From Micrasema longulum (lineage: Eukaryota > Arthropoda > Insecta > Trichoptera > Brachycentridae), in the NCBI GenBank assembly GCA_022494885.1, contig JAGVSM010002938.1:16686-80685 (forward strand): a DNA stretch of 64,000 nucleotides, in the 5' to 3' direction. Shown in pieces: positions 39,901 to 54,900 of the stretch. Position numbers and translations under genes: made by a program. Every line of letters starts with the position of its first letter. Within the stretch, counting starts at the first letter, position 1. The notes under the pieces were generated by a model that saw only the letters and a program-made list of their open reading frames with translations, was not told where the DNA came from and made no database searches.

Positions 39901-42900
39901 GCTTGGGGACTGCCTCGATGTTACTTAATTTATTATTTAACATACCGACCACGAGCCATTAAACGTACCAAGTACCAAGGTTGGCCAAGACTCCATTCTT
40001 GAGGTCAGACCTTTGAGAAATATTTGATGAAGGAATAAAACTGTTTCACTGTTCAGGAATATGGAATTCACATCTTCGTGTGAGCAGGGTGGTTTTTTGG
40101 AGCTGGCAGCCATCTTAAAAGGACGCAGGAAGCATGAAACCTGGAAATGTTATAAAAGTAATTATAAGATTGACAAATATTCCAACAAATATATACATAT
40201 CTTTACTTGAAAAATATTGAAAGCATTTTTAGGGGTTTTTACTAACTAGTTTGAGTTGCCAATTTATATATTCTTTTAAGTTCATCATTTTATATGTTTT
40301 CGAACATCAACGTATGTTAAATTATTTAATGCAGGAGAGATTATTCTAAATATCAGTATTTGACCCACGAAGATTAGGGTTACCATATGACAAGCATTGG
40401 CCACATTTGACAGGTATGTGTGCGGCCTGCATTGTTCTGAGAGGTATTTTTAATTGAGTCATCTAAGGTTTTTCAAAACCGATGATTCTTTAAGTCTTTG
40501 ACATAATAAAAGCCACCCTCTCCCTACTCTGTACCTAAAATTGGTGCTATAGGCAACCTGTTTAAGTATTCTTTCATTTTAAAATGGTAAACCTATCCAA
40601 GATACCATTTTACAGTAATGATCAGCACAAAATGTCCAGGCTTAAGTAAAATCACAAAAAATTAGATAACGTGATGTATTTTAATATTTTTAAGGGTTTG
40701 TTTATAATTAAAAATTAAATAAATATTAAATTAATTTATTTTTATTCACACTTAATATAAAATTAAAATAAAATATCTCTACATATGACCAAAAAATCAA
40801 CATAACTTCTTTACTTTTGTTAATGCCAGAACATCATCATAATATTAGTATGGTTGATCGGTTTACATTAAATGCGTTATAAAATCCCTTTTAAAATCAA
40901 ATAGAAACAATAAAAAGTACGAAATACAAATTTATGTATGAATGACAAACCAATATTTCCATTTGTTCAACGTATTCTTCCTCAGCTTCGACCATCCGAA
41001 AAACAAGGCTGCATTAAAAATATACTTTTTTAAACTTTATTACAAACACAATTTATTTTTTATATGCATTAATGTTGAACATTGTGCCTTTAAAATATTG
41101 TGCATGCTCCTTAAATTGAAAAAAGTTTTATATATGTCTCAACTTATTTTGAAAGCATATTGCATAAGCATAAGCATATTATTGAAATGTGAATCATTTT
41201 GGAATAAAAGTGAATATAATTTCATAGCAAACATTAAAGTCTCTTATCTTATTGTACACGGTTTTTGCTAAAACATTCATTCTACAGTGAGAGAAATAAT
41301 AAATTTGACAATATTATGAATATTTTTATTTATTTAAACGGAAAAATTTAGTTTCCTGAATAATATTGCTTTTAACAATAAGTACGCGAAAAAGTACTTA
41401 TTTTTGTGCTTTAAGCGTTCAAAAAATAAGTAAATTTTTTATTTCAGAATTTTTTTATTTCGCAAAATACTGTAAGAAATCGAAAACCTTTATTAAACTT
41501 AAGTGGAGCAGATACATCCAAAATAATGATACTAAAAATAATACTAATAATAATAAGAGCTGAACCTTCCCCATGTGCAAAATGTATTTTTAATTTATTT
41601 TGTTTGTAAATATCATTGTACTTATTTTATTTTTTTGCATTATAAAATTGTATATACATTTATTAGATTTATAAAATTTTGTAAATTTTAAAAAACTTCT
41701 AGAACAAAAATTGCACATAGGCATGGCGTGGTCTGTGCGCCTGTGATCATTGCGAAACATCTTTTTAGCTTCTTAATGTACAAAAAGTTTGTTTGTAGTT
41801 TTATTCATGATTTTTCAATTTTTCATCTGCATTAAGTTTATTTAAACTGAGCTTCCAGCACTAAACAAAACTCTTTTTTCTTTTCATTTCTCACGATTTT
41901 TAATAACAGAACACATTTTCCACCCCGTATTCATGAAACGCTGTTTAAAAGCAACATCCCCGGTTATTTAAAATGCTTTTACGGTAATTAAGTTAATTTG
42001 ATTTACCTGTTTCTTTTGCGCATGCTCTCAGCGTGAGGACTTTTAATGTACTGTTCCACTATTTGCTTCCAACGACGCCGGCACAACCAACCGCGAAAAA
42101 AGCTCTAAAAACATAAATTATTTGCGAAAAGTATAAAATGAACTCCTTATTTTATGTAAAAAGAATGGTTTATTAAAAAATCTTTTGATTTACAATATTG
42201 ATTGTGTATAAATTAATTTTAAAGGACATTTTCAACTAGCTGTAAATTATTAGAAAATAGAATTCGAATTCAGATAAAGTGGGGTTCGATTCTCGAACTT
42301 CTGATCCGTGAGACCTCTACACTAGCCACGGGACAATTTGATTCATTTTTAAAACTCTCTTATATTAAAATATAAGTTGGTAAACATGTTTGTAGGCTTT
42401 TTTTACTCAAATAATTAATTTTGTGTTCAATATATCTTTAAAAGGGTAAAAACACAATAAAAAAAACAATCATGATCAATACAATAAAGTATTGATTAAA
42501 TAAATATTTGTACTTAACAGATTAACATAATCGCATACCAAACACAGTCATATAAAAATCTATGCAAACGGTTTATCATTATAGAAATAAAAAATGCTTT
42601 TTAAAAGATTTTTAATATTTCAAGTATTAACTTTGTGGTCGAAATGTTTTTTACCAATTTTATTATGCCTTTTCTACGTTGATGTTATAAAAATATTTTA
42701 CATTAGAAAAGCTTAAAAAATTGCTATAGGTTAATTTTTTAAAGTTTTTCTAACAATATACTTATGAGCTAAAACAGAGTTTTAAAAAAATAAACAAAAT
42801 AACATAGCAATGAATTACATATTAATAGTAAAAATAGTAAACACAAAAATAAAACAAAGGCTTGGCCTGCTCGTGGGTTAGTGGGTAACATAAAAAAGAG

Positions 42901-45900
42901 AAAATAAAATAGTCTCTTAAAGATTAGATGGTATTTTTTATAGTATTTAAAAAAGGAAATAAAAAATATTTAAAAAAACATTAAAATATTCCTTTTTATT
43001 AAAGGGCAACAAAATATATAAGGGAAAAAAAAAGTTCATATCTTTAGTTTAAATCTAGGATATTGCGTGTTTTTTTAAAAGGAGGAAAATTTCGGAAGTT
43101 TGGAATCAACGAAATATTATCAGTAAAAAAAATATAAATTTTTGGTTCTATACAATTTGAATGTCTCTGTGCGAGCCTCTTACTTTACTTCTCCCTTTCA
43201 CCCCTCTTTTTTATTTTAACTATTGATCCTCCAAAATTCATATTTTTAAAGTCAGTGCATGTTGGTGTTAGCTTTTAATAGCATGTATCCTATCAGCACA
43301 TAAATTATGTATTTATGTTAGCGTAATTCGTTTCTGTCGGTTAGTTAATCAGTGTTGAATAACATTTACCTGAACTTTCTTGATTTTTTTCAATTCCGAG
43401 GCATCCAGTTGTTGGTGTGCTGAAGGCGTAGGAGCTGATCGCCCTCCAGGACCCCATTCTCTTTTCAAAGCGCAAAGCTAGATAAACATGGAAAATATGT
43501 TTTTTTACTAGACAGTATTTCATAGATACTTAATAATATTAAATTGTTAAAAAATATTTATATTTCCCTGTTATAATATGATTGATTAAATGAATTATGG
43601 GAAAAATATAATACACTATAATATGCGAGCATATATGTGTATTTATACCCGTATTTCAAAATATATTTAATTTTGCTTAATGTAACAAGACATTACATCA
43701 CAGCTTGGAGAAGATTTTTTTAGCACAGTATTGTAAGAGCTAATAACATTAAAAAACATATATTACATATTATTTTAGGCTAAAGTCTGATAAAAAGTAC
43801 GGAAATCATACGATTGTGCTATTTCACTATACGATTGTGCTATTTCACTTTTTTTTAGAAATGTCTGTACTGAGAAGACGTAACATCGTACAATGCGCAT
43901 TAGGACATCTAAAATAAGATATTTACTACAAAGAAAGTCCCGCATCCTGAAAAAGCAGTCTCGCGCCAATTTTATTCTGACTTTTATCTCTTGTGAGAGA
44001 TTCCATTTATCCTTCAGCCAGCATTTTGAATATTTATATTGATGGACTTGTTCAAAAGCTGCGCTTTAATTTTTAAAGTCATACAGAAAGTTTCTGACTT
44101 TTTCCGAATAACCATACGTCTATACTATCTTGGAAACTACTAACTAAACTACTGTATACTGGTCTTGGAAATATTTATTTCTAGCTCTTTAATCAAACTA
44201 GCCGTGGGTAATTTGTCCAATAATAGCTGCAAATCTTCCATACTATCTGCTGGAAGAACAATATCGTTCGCGTATTAGATAATGTTTTAAATTCAGTTAT
44301 GGGTATCTTTAAAAAGGAATGAATTTTTTCAATTTTCGGCGTTTAGCAAAATCGTATAATTTTCTTAATTTTTATCAGGCCTTAAGGAATTACCAGAAGT
44401 TTCTTTTTTTGTACAACTATCTATATATTGTAAAAAACACATGTTTTTATTTTCTTACCTCGGCCCGGAGTTTGGCTACCTCGGCTGCCAGATCTTCACA
44501 ATTTTGAGCATACTGTTCTCTAGCTGTTCGTTCGCTTTCCACAACTTGAAGTAAGTGAAGATGGCGTTGTTCTAACTCTTCTCTTTGTAAAACCACTTTA
44601 TTGAAACTAAAAAAAGACAAAACGTTTTTAAAGAAACGCGACAAAAATAAATAAATCGAAGATAGGGTGTAGTTATATAGCAGGACTCCAATTACAATTA
44701 TTGGAAGTTAACTGAGTTATCCACAATATTCTAGTATCTACAACAATAATTATTGTCGATGATTAAAATTGAATTATTCTCAAAAAATGGCAAAGTTGAA
44801 TTTTCACCGTCGATGACATGTAATTAAACATGTTTTGGACATTAAAAAATGATAAAAATATACGCATTTTGGTACAGAATATTCAATTTAGCCTTCTAAA
44901 AACTTCAGATAACTTTAAGAATCCCTATAGTAATCGGGGGTGCGGTGAAAATTTTCGGTAGATTTACGCATTCAAATGTTTTAAAATTATTCAAAAACAT
45001 TGAAGATATTCATTACCCTTTCCTTTTTTGCACCCAATGGTGCAAAAAGGCACTGTTTACGTACACCCAATGCAGCATTTTTCGATCTTCTGTTACACAA
45101 AAGCAAGGTGATTAGTCATACCCTTCGGATGCCAGACCAAGGACAGTGAAATTTCCCATTGAATTAACTAACTTAAATAAATACTTCATGTTCACCCTGC
45201 CAGAAATTGAACACGAGACTTTCAGCATACATCTACACTGCGAGGCGGACTAACTACCACGCGATTTCCTATTTCAGGATTTTGACCTGATCGGAGCCAT
45301 CGAGCTCAAGACGCTCGTCTAGAGTTCTGGTTCTATTTCACATACAAAAATGTATTTTTTATCCGTCCATATACGGAAAATGTTACTTTTATTCAAAAAA
45401 AATATTTAATTCAATTTGATTAAAAATTCACACGCTAATGAGTAATTAGAATGAATTTCAAAGATTTTAAAAATAATTATCCGTCAAAATTTGTGTAGGT
45501 GTAAAATAAAACTTATGTCTCTTATATGAGAATGCATTTGATATAACTCATCACTGCCGGTACGTGTTTGGACGTTTTTGACTAGTTTCGGCTATTTAAA
45601 ATTGATTGTTACCAAAAAAATACTCCTGGGGATCAGTTTTGCTAAGAGCCATATCCCATCTGGTTGTTAATTAGGTTTTTTTTTTCAAAAGTTTTTGCGG
45701 TTTTTATTATTATGCGAGTTTTCAATGTATTTTTAACATATGAGGGTACTATTTGCAAACCCGGCAAAATTGTTTTTTTTTATTTTGAGCAAATCACAAT
45801 AAACTGATACAATTCTTAACTTCAACTTTTTTTAAAACTTCAATTTTTTGTTGTAATCGGTAAATATTTTACACGTAAGCAAGACAGAATCATAATTATG

Positions 45901-48900
45901 TAAAGAATCAGTAGTAAAACAATAAATTTAAATTATACATTCCAACTTTATAGTACTTAAGTAGAGGTTGCCAAGTTTGCAACAAACCCGACAATTTAAA
46001 AGTCAAGTTCTTTCAAATAAAGCCGTTTTTTAACTAACAATGTTACAATTATTGTAAAAAATTGTAATCTATTTGAGTTTCAATAAATTTCTAATTTTTT
46101 TTTAGACTTTGGATTTTGCCAGGTTTGCAAGTAGTACCCTCATATCGTAGATGAGAAATAACAATTTTTTACATTGCAATTATCTGACGGTACAAAATTT
46201 AGAGAATAAAAAAAAAACTATGAAAAACATAAAATCGTTTTAAAGTTATAAATATCGCAATTTAAAAGAAAAAATTCAAAAACTTTACTAAATTTTTGTT
46301 TAGTTAACATTTTTTACGTGAATGCATATTTATAAAATAAAATATCTTGTCATATACATAGACCAAAACTTAAAACGTAAATACCATATTTGTGAACTGG
46401 TTAAACATAATAGAAAGATTAAATACATATTTCTTAGATTTAAGAATAATTTAAGAATCAATAATTTAAAAAATGCGTATTACATAATTGCACAATATTT
46501 ATTACAATATGGTATTGTTGGATGGGGTGGTCCATATTTCAATATTAGAAACCCTCTTAAATTAGTAGAAATATTATTATCAAAATAATTTTGGAGAAAC
46601 CCTCGACATTCGATACGGAAAATCTATAAGGAAAATTTAAAGTTCACACAGTGGACACTATTTATAAAATAAATTATATCATTCAAATTTACAAAGAAGA
46701 AAAAAAAACGATTTAACATGAATTAGTCAATCAGATAAAAAAATATTATCTAAATTACTAAATTCCACACAAGTCACGGTCAAAATAATTTTGTTTTCAA
46801 ACACATAAAAAAATATAATGATCTCCCCGATGAACTAAAATCTATTTTAACTAATTTATCACTAAATAAATTAAAAGTTAATTTAAAATAAACAATTTTA
46901 TCTATAGTCAAAACAACATTTCTATTTTAATTAGTATTGCTGTACTTTTATTTTCTGTTTTTCTCTTTATTTTGTATAATTTTTCATTTTATTCTCATGT
47001 TAACTTTTAATTACATCATAACTAAATTAGTGTTAGCCACTCTCCAAGCATAAGAGCCAGTCTCTTTTTCGGAATGTTACAGTTTTCAAATTAACTTAAT
47101 TTATAAAAGCAGATTGTCATAGAACAAAAAACATGTATTATTTCATTTAACTTTATTAATTAATGAAATAAAAAACAATATTATCTGCAAAATTAAAAAT
47201 GATATTGAAATCTCATAAGTTATTTTATTATTTATCCAAAGTCTGAAAGCTTGGCCAATCCTACGTCCTTCGACCGCAATTTGCAGTCTGATGTAAAATT
47301 CTATAAAGTTTGACGGCCCCCATGGGAAGCCTTTCGTTTCCGATTTCGTTACTGCTACGAAAAAAAATTACTTCAATCGTCGCTCCTACGCACGATTGAA
47401 GTGACGATCGAACATCTAGTTTATTCGAAAAATATAATACAAGTAATTCACTTCGATGTATTAAACCTTGGATTTTTTGTCTCAAAAATTCATACGTCAT
47501 AATTATCTAGTTAACGGACGCGATATATGCAGTAAAACAGTTACAGTAAAAGCTTCATTGTACCCAATTAAAAATGCAATTTGTTTTGTATTAAGTAGAA
47601 TAAAAAAATAATGCCACCCACATGCTTACAAAAAAGTTAGACTGGTCAAAACATAATGTGTGCAATATTTAAATATAACAAACCAATGAAGTACATTAAA
47701 AAATTGATTGTTTGCAAAATATTTACCTGTCATACCTTTTTTTAACAAATTACAACAGGGATGGAGAATACCTTAAATAAGGGAATATGGAAGTCAAGGC
47801 ATTTACAGGGCTTATGACCTGTCATTGGATGGTTTAAGTGGCCACCTTACACACTGTGTAACATTCACCATTTAGCCGATGTTTGAACATCCATATTTCT
47901 TCAATTCTTCCATCTGTTGATTTTAGTGAAGTTAAAGAGCTGAAACCTTTATTGTTGTGAAGAGATGTTATCTTATATTATAGATTAGTATCTTTCAATT
48001 TTTGGTAGTATATGCATGTTCTTTAAATGCAGTTTTGGTATGAATTAACAAACTGAGTAACTAACTATGGGTGTGTTTTTGTGTCACTACTTTTACAAAT
48101 ATTTTATCAGATTAAGGTTTCCTGCTGACATTTCTTGGTGGAGCTGCATTTAAAGTATAATAATAAAAATAAATAAACTTTTTTTTTCCACTTTTATTTA
48201 TAAATTTTTATCTGTCACCGGGCTTTGACATGACTGAAATTGTCAGACTGGCGGGAGACTAAACGAATTTTTAAGTTATATACAAGCGCAAGCAGAATTT
48301 TGGGGGAAATTTTGCTTTCAGAGAATTACTTATTTGCCCCCGGGCCCGGGGACATGATTGCTACTAACTAGTAGCCCCTGTTATAATTTTAATTAAATTT
48401 AAATACATGTAATTCACATTAGTTTTGATTATAAAACTTCATAAAATTATACAATCTACACCTGTTTTTATTACATACATTCAAACAAAACTTAAATTAA
48501 AACAATTGTTTTTTTTACAATTAAATTATTTTAATTTCAACTTTTTTACTTCCATAATTATATAAAATCATGATTTACTACCCCTGCTTGCACTTGTATA
48601 TAACATAGAAATTTGTTAAGTCTCTCATCAGTCTGACTATGTCTGACTATGAAAATTTATAAATAAAAGTGGAATAAAACTACATACAAATTTTTTATTA
48701 ATTCAAAAACTACAATTCTGTGTAAAAAATAAAACCATAATAGTGCATAACTTTTTTTCATTCGATGACTACTCAAAGGTTTATTTATTAACAATTTAAT
48801 TTAATTATTATAAATATTTTACTTTACGAGTTTATGGAGTGCGTTTATGTACTAATTTGTCGATGGGGTCAGTAGAATGAACGTAGTAATTTTATTCAAT

Positions 48901-51900
48901 TATTTTTAATTAGTTTTCTATCAAATTTACGTAAAGCTAATTGATTTTATTATTTCACTTAACTGATTTTTGATAAATATTTGTATCATTTAATAGAATT
49001 TCAGTGTATTTTACAGGGGTTTTAATTTACAGCCTTGAATAACACCGCATTTTCCCAAAGTTTCCCAAGCAATTTCTTTAGTCTTGTTTCATTCTATACC
49101 CGCAGTAACTATACGAACTCCACTACGGTTCTGACTTCACTCTGGTGCTTTATGTATGTATGTGCCAATCCCGAGCACTGTATTATTCACAAGTCTGATG
49201 CTGCCTTTCGCGCCATACATTTTACATGTTATAGCCAGTAGCCTGCAATGTGGGTGGAGAAAGCTATGAAATGCCGAGAGAATCTCAAAAATTACGTCAG
49301 ATTAATATTACATGTCATCGTTTTGGGCGTGTGTACCCATCCGTTCTACCAATCAAAACCACGGTAATTTAAGATTACGGCACAACAACAAACCTTTTTA
49401 CTGTTTATGCTGCAGATGTTAATATCAATAAACAAATTAATATTTTTAAGTAAAGGTAAACATCATCCAGTACGATTGAAATAAGTATAAAATTTATGCC
49501 AGGTTCATAACGACAAAATAACAAAAAATATTTGAAATTATATAAATCAAAACTTTGTTTTTACCAACTATTTTTTTTTTACCGACCGGTTTTAAAGCCA
49601 TACAAGCTTTTGTTATAAAAGTATACTTTATTTGTACTTCAAATATAAATTTCATTGTTTAATTAATTTTCCAAATCTAGATAATACTTATTAAATATTC
49701 CTTGTCACATTAGGCATTCAAAGTTATATGTTGTTTACGTTAATTTTTTACTGTAATAATATTTTTATAATCGCTATAATTTCCTTATCTGCACCTAATA
49801 GCGCACTTTATTGGCTAACCAACCGCATTTTATCTCGATATTTTTTTTGTTACATGAAGAAAAGATGTTCAGTATTGTGCTTCAGATGCCAGTCCAGGGA
49901 CAATTAAGTATTTTGGTGTAAAAACAACTTTTTAAAAAATCGTGTCTTATGGTCAAATACTTCAATACTGATTTGAAACATGTCGTCACATTACATTTTT
50001 TTTCTGAAAAGTTTTTTTTCAAACGTTATTTTCTTTTTTTTTGATGCCAAAAAAGGCACTGAAAAAAAATAATCAAATGTTAAAATTTACATTGAAGGTC
50101 CTTATGGTAATGTCGCTGTTTCCGGATCAGGAGATCGGATGTTCTTTTTTTTAGTATTTTTTTTTGTAAATTTTTTTTTTCGGTGTACAAAAACATTTTC
50201 ATCAAATTTCATAGTCTTCACCTAAAAAAACATGGTTAGTAACCACCATCGTACCACGTATCAAATATTCCAGCGAAAATACACCTCTGTAAATATGATT
50301 TCATGTCAACCGTGTCGGGAATCGAACCTGAGACCTCTTTTATGGTAGGCAAACGCTCTAACTATTTGACTATGTCGCGGAGAGGGTTGTAGGTTAAAAG
50401 AATTGTTTGGACTAAAATATCTTCGGTAGTCACAAATATAATACAAATAGTTTTTTTTTCTCCTATACTTATCTTTGTATGAAGAACAAATACTAATTTA
50501 ATAATACTCATTGCAAATTCTTTTCTAAATTTGTTTTTTTTGTTCATATACGACAGTTTTATATATTTTCTCTGTATCTGAGCGAATGAAAACCCAAGTT
50601 TTGTTTGTGAAATAGAACCAGAACCTTGGACTGGTGTTTTTGACTCGATGGCTGCTCTCAGGTAAGAAACCTGAATAAGGTTATCACGTGTATAAAAGTC
50701 CACCTTGTTTTGTAGTGGTTGGCGCATTCACCTGTAATTTTTGAGGTTTTGGGTTCGATGGTCGGGTGGACGTGATATATTGTACTGATTTTAAAGGTCG
50801 TTTAAGCCGCAATATTTCATTGTTTCTGGACTAGCACCTGAAGTGTAGGATCGTACCTGTATGGAACACATTTTTGAAATACGCTGCATTTAGTTTACCA
50901 AGACAGTGCCTTTTGCACCATGGGTTGCGATTATGATGATAATGACGAGATTTTTCAAACATTTCTAAATTTTTTAATGTTTTTTTCTAAGACAATTACT
51001 ATAAAATTTTTAAAAATACCTCGTTTATAATACTGTCTATTGGTTTTGAAGGAAAATTGGTATTCAGAAAGTAAACGATCATCAAAGAATGAACTAAACC
51101 CTGTACAAAAATTCAATGAACTGAATAATTCATATGGCTAGGGCTTGTATGTTCCTTAAAACAAACTACCCAGAAAATGTGATAGTATATGTACATGAAT
51201 AAACAGGTATAACTTTTCTCAGTCTTCATGTCGACAAATACAAAGCCCATCCATTTAAGAAGTTGTGGTTTTACTGCAGTTTTCCAGGCTATGAATAGTA
51301 AATTTGAGTTTCTTTCCTGGTATACCACTTAATTCCTATTTTTCAGGGTTTTTTTATTTTATTTTTTTATCTATTAAATGACACAATTTTTTTCAATTCT
51401 TTTTTGTACTCCCAGGAGTTACAACAAACTCATTTTGGAACAGAAAAATATTTACATAAAGGTATGATAATAATAATAATATAGTAACAAGTAATAATGT
51501 GTACATAAAACTGAAAAAAGATAGCAAGAAAATATAAAATACAGAAAAATTTAAACAATCTATAATAAAAATAAAAATTAAATATTTACATATTGTAAGA
51601 AAGAAATGTCCGAGGAAAAAGAAAAACTTAAAACTAAATTTCACCTTCCACGTACCTCTTCAAGTAGTAATTTTTCAAATAAATACAGTCATTATTTGAC
51701 GTTCTATAGGTTCAGTGTTTTTTTATTACTAAATAAACAATAGTGAAATAATCCATCAACTAATGTCGTAGACACCCTTTATGCACATTTAAATCATGAT
51801 TGAAGTGTCACCACGACCTAAATATTTGAGTTTTCTTTTTTTTTATTCTTTCATCCCACTTCTTACAGTAAAATATAAATTTTTATTAAAATTAATTTGT

Positions 51901-54900
51901 ATATTTTATATCTTACATTCATAAAAATATATTTGATCTTCGTTTTGTTTATTAAAAAAATAAAAATAAAAGGAGTATTTTAGCAACAGATTTAAATTTA
52001 CTATTTATTTTGTCAAATCAAACAGTTTGGGTAGATATGAATAAATTTCTTCAAGGCAATATGCCTACCCTTATATGTATATAAACTTTATGTATACAAA
52101 GTGTTCTAAATAAATAAACAATAACGGAGACCTTAAATTTTGAATTAATCAATAATTTTTATTCTTAAATAATTTGTAGCCAAATCGATTCCTAATACAA
52201 CTTTTAAAATAAACTAGAGCAAACCTTTTGACTTTTATGAAACTAAACAAAAAATTTTTTTTTTTCATTCGAAGTCATATCAAACGGCCAGCGCGTTTGT
52301 CTACCATGCAAGAAGGCTTGGGTTCGATTCTCAATATGTAGGCCAACTCATTTTACATCCAACAAAAATTGATCAAGATATGCTTCGTTAAGTGTAATAT
52401 TACAGTGCTCTATGAATAAAATAACAAGAAAATTGTCAAGTTATTTTTCCATATTATAATAACACTAAAACTTGTAATTACTTTTCTTGAAAAAGTTAAA
52501 ATGGTTTAATCTCTGGAAACAATACCTACATTAAATATATCCAATACATGGGAATAACTATGACCGAGTTCATGGAGTCTGTTTAATATGGCATTATAAG
52601 TATACAATTTCCGTGAATCGTTGATACAAAATGATAGCAAGTCATTAAATAATATAATTTTTTAAACAATCGTAGCTAGAAATATTTTTCATTCAAATTA
52701 AAAAATAAAATAATATTTGTAAGACAAATTTGTAAATATAATTGGTAAAGAAAAGCAAAGACAATAATGAGAAAAACTATTATTAGAAGTTACTTAGAAT
52801 TATGACGTACCTTGCGTCTCGTACTGCGTCAATCCAGTGAACGCAATCAGCTTCGGAAGCTGCCCTTAATTCGTATTGGCGTTGGTTTTCTCTTCGATAG
52901 GATATTGTGAAACAATGCTGAAAACAATTATAAGTACAATTGAAAAGCTTTGAATGTAAATGCATAAGAAATAGAAAAACAAGGAACTGACATAAAAAAT
53001 AAATGAAATTGTCATTTAAGATTGTGGAATGATAAAAGGTTGGGAAATCATGTGATTTAGCAATTCAAAAACGATGTTTTTCGAAATTTCGCAATTAAAA
53101 ATTTAAATAAACATGCCTCAGACAATTTAAAAAAAATTTGTTTTCGTTTAAAATCACATTTTTTTTTTGTGAAGCTAAAATATAATGACGTAATGAGTAC
53201 CTTCATGCTGATGTTAATACTACGTAATACCACGTTATTGATATGATTATCAATGTACCAAAGTTTGGTTAAAAGGCGTAATCTGCCGGTTGAAAAGTAA
53301 TTACAATTTAGTTACATAAAGCTTTTAAGCATATTTATTAAGAGGAATACATATAAAACAGATTTTTTTATCTCATGTATTTACTTCATTTTATAATCTC
53401 GCAATTTTGAAAGAACAGCGATTCAAAATGGCTATATTGTAAAATGTTTTTTTTTATCAGACACAGCCTTGAAAATAAATTACCTTTAAAATAATGACCC
53501 AAAATTTGATATTTTAATACAATTAATTCACATTGAATTTATAAATACTAGAAAGCGATAGCGGAAGTTCAATAAACTAAACAAGGTCATTAAAACAGAA
53601 AATATGTGCATATATTTATTACAGCAGACCAAGAGGCCCAGTTACAGTGGTGAATTACTGAACAGTACACCCAGGCTTAAGAAAAATCACATTTGATTTT
53701 TGTGTTCTTACCGGGAATCGAACCCAGAACCCAGTCAAGCGTTTTAACTATTACACCTCGCAAGTAGTTTTTTTCATGAAAATACGAAAAATTGACATAG
53801 AAAAAATAAAACAGCTGTCGTTGTGTAGTAGCTAAAATGCTCGCCTCCCGCCTGAGAGATAAATGGTTTACTTCCGGTGAGACAGAAATGATTTAAATGT
53901 GATTTTTCTTAGGCTTAGACATTTTTTCTAGTTGTATCATTAAGTATATAAACAGGTAATATGTAGTTCATTTTTAACTTGTAGTATATCATAATTTTAA
54001 TTTTTCTGCTTTTGTAAATAATATTATAGTTTAAAATTTAAAAACGTCTCTAAAAAAATGTTATCTGTATGTCCCTAAATGAGTTTTTTTTAAAAAAAAC
54101 TCCTTGGGAATATTGTATATAATTATGTATAATATGTTTTCAATATAATAAAAAAAAAAACTGTGTCAAAATGTTTGAAGTCATAAATTGGACTTTTCTT
54201 TTTAGAGAGTTAGAATATTACAAATGGGCTGGAAAACATTTTGGAGAAGGAAATATAAATGTCTGGGTATTTACAGGGCTTATGTCTTGTCAATGTCTAG
54301 TTTAGGCGGCCACTTTACACATCGTGTACGACATTCACCATTATGTCGATGTTCGAACTATTCCATTTTTAAATTTATTTCAACAGAGAGGGATAACATT
54401 TTTGAGAAGGAAATTACAGGGCTTATGACCTGTCATTAGCTGGTTTAAGTGGCCACTTTACACACTGTGTAACATTCACCATTCTGCCCATGTTTGAACA
54501 TCCACATTTCCTCAACTCTTCCATCTGTTGACTTTTGTGAAGTAAAAGAGCTGAAACCTTTATCACGTAGGTGAGATACATCCAGCTGAACCAAATCACC
54601 TACTAGGCAACGCCTGAAAACAATTTGCCAGTCAGTCTGCAAGCATTTGGACAAAATCAAACATTGTATTCCATTTTTCTTTATTTTGGCATGTTTAAGC
54701 ACAGGCCGAATCGTGAATGTTACTCAGGGCGTAAAGTAGCCACTTCATTTAGCCAATTACGAGTCGTGAGGCCTGTATGGCAACGGTATATTTTATTGAG
54801 TAGTTGCCATTAAAAATACAATAATTGATTTCAAAAACCCGAGAATTGAAGTCAATATGGAAACAAACATTGAAAATACAAAACACAGTTAAAATATAAA

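Noticed and set aside
40942..41271. 109-codon plus-strand frame
   Set aside because: It is antisense to exon 8 and otherwise AT-rich low-complexity sequence.
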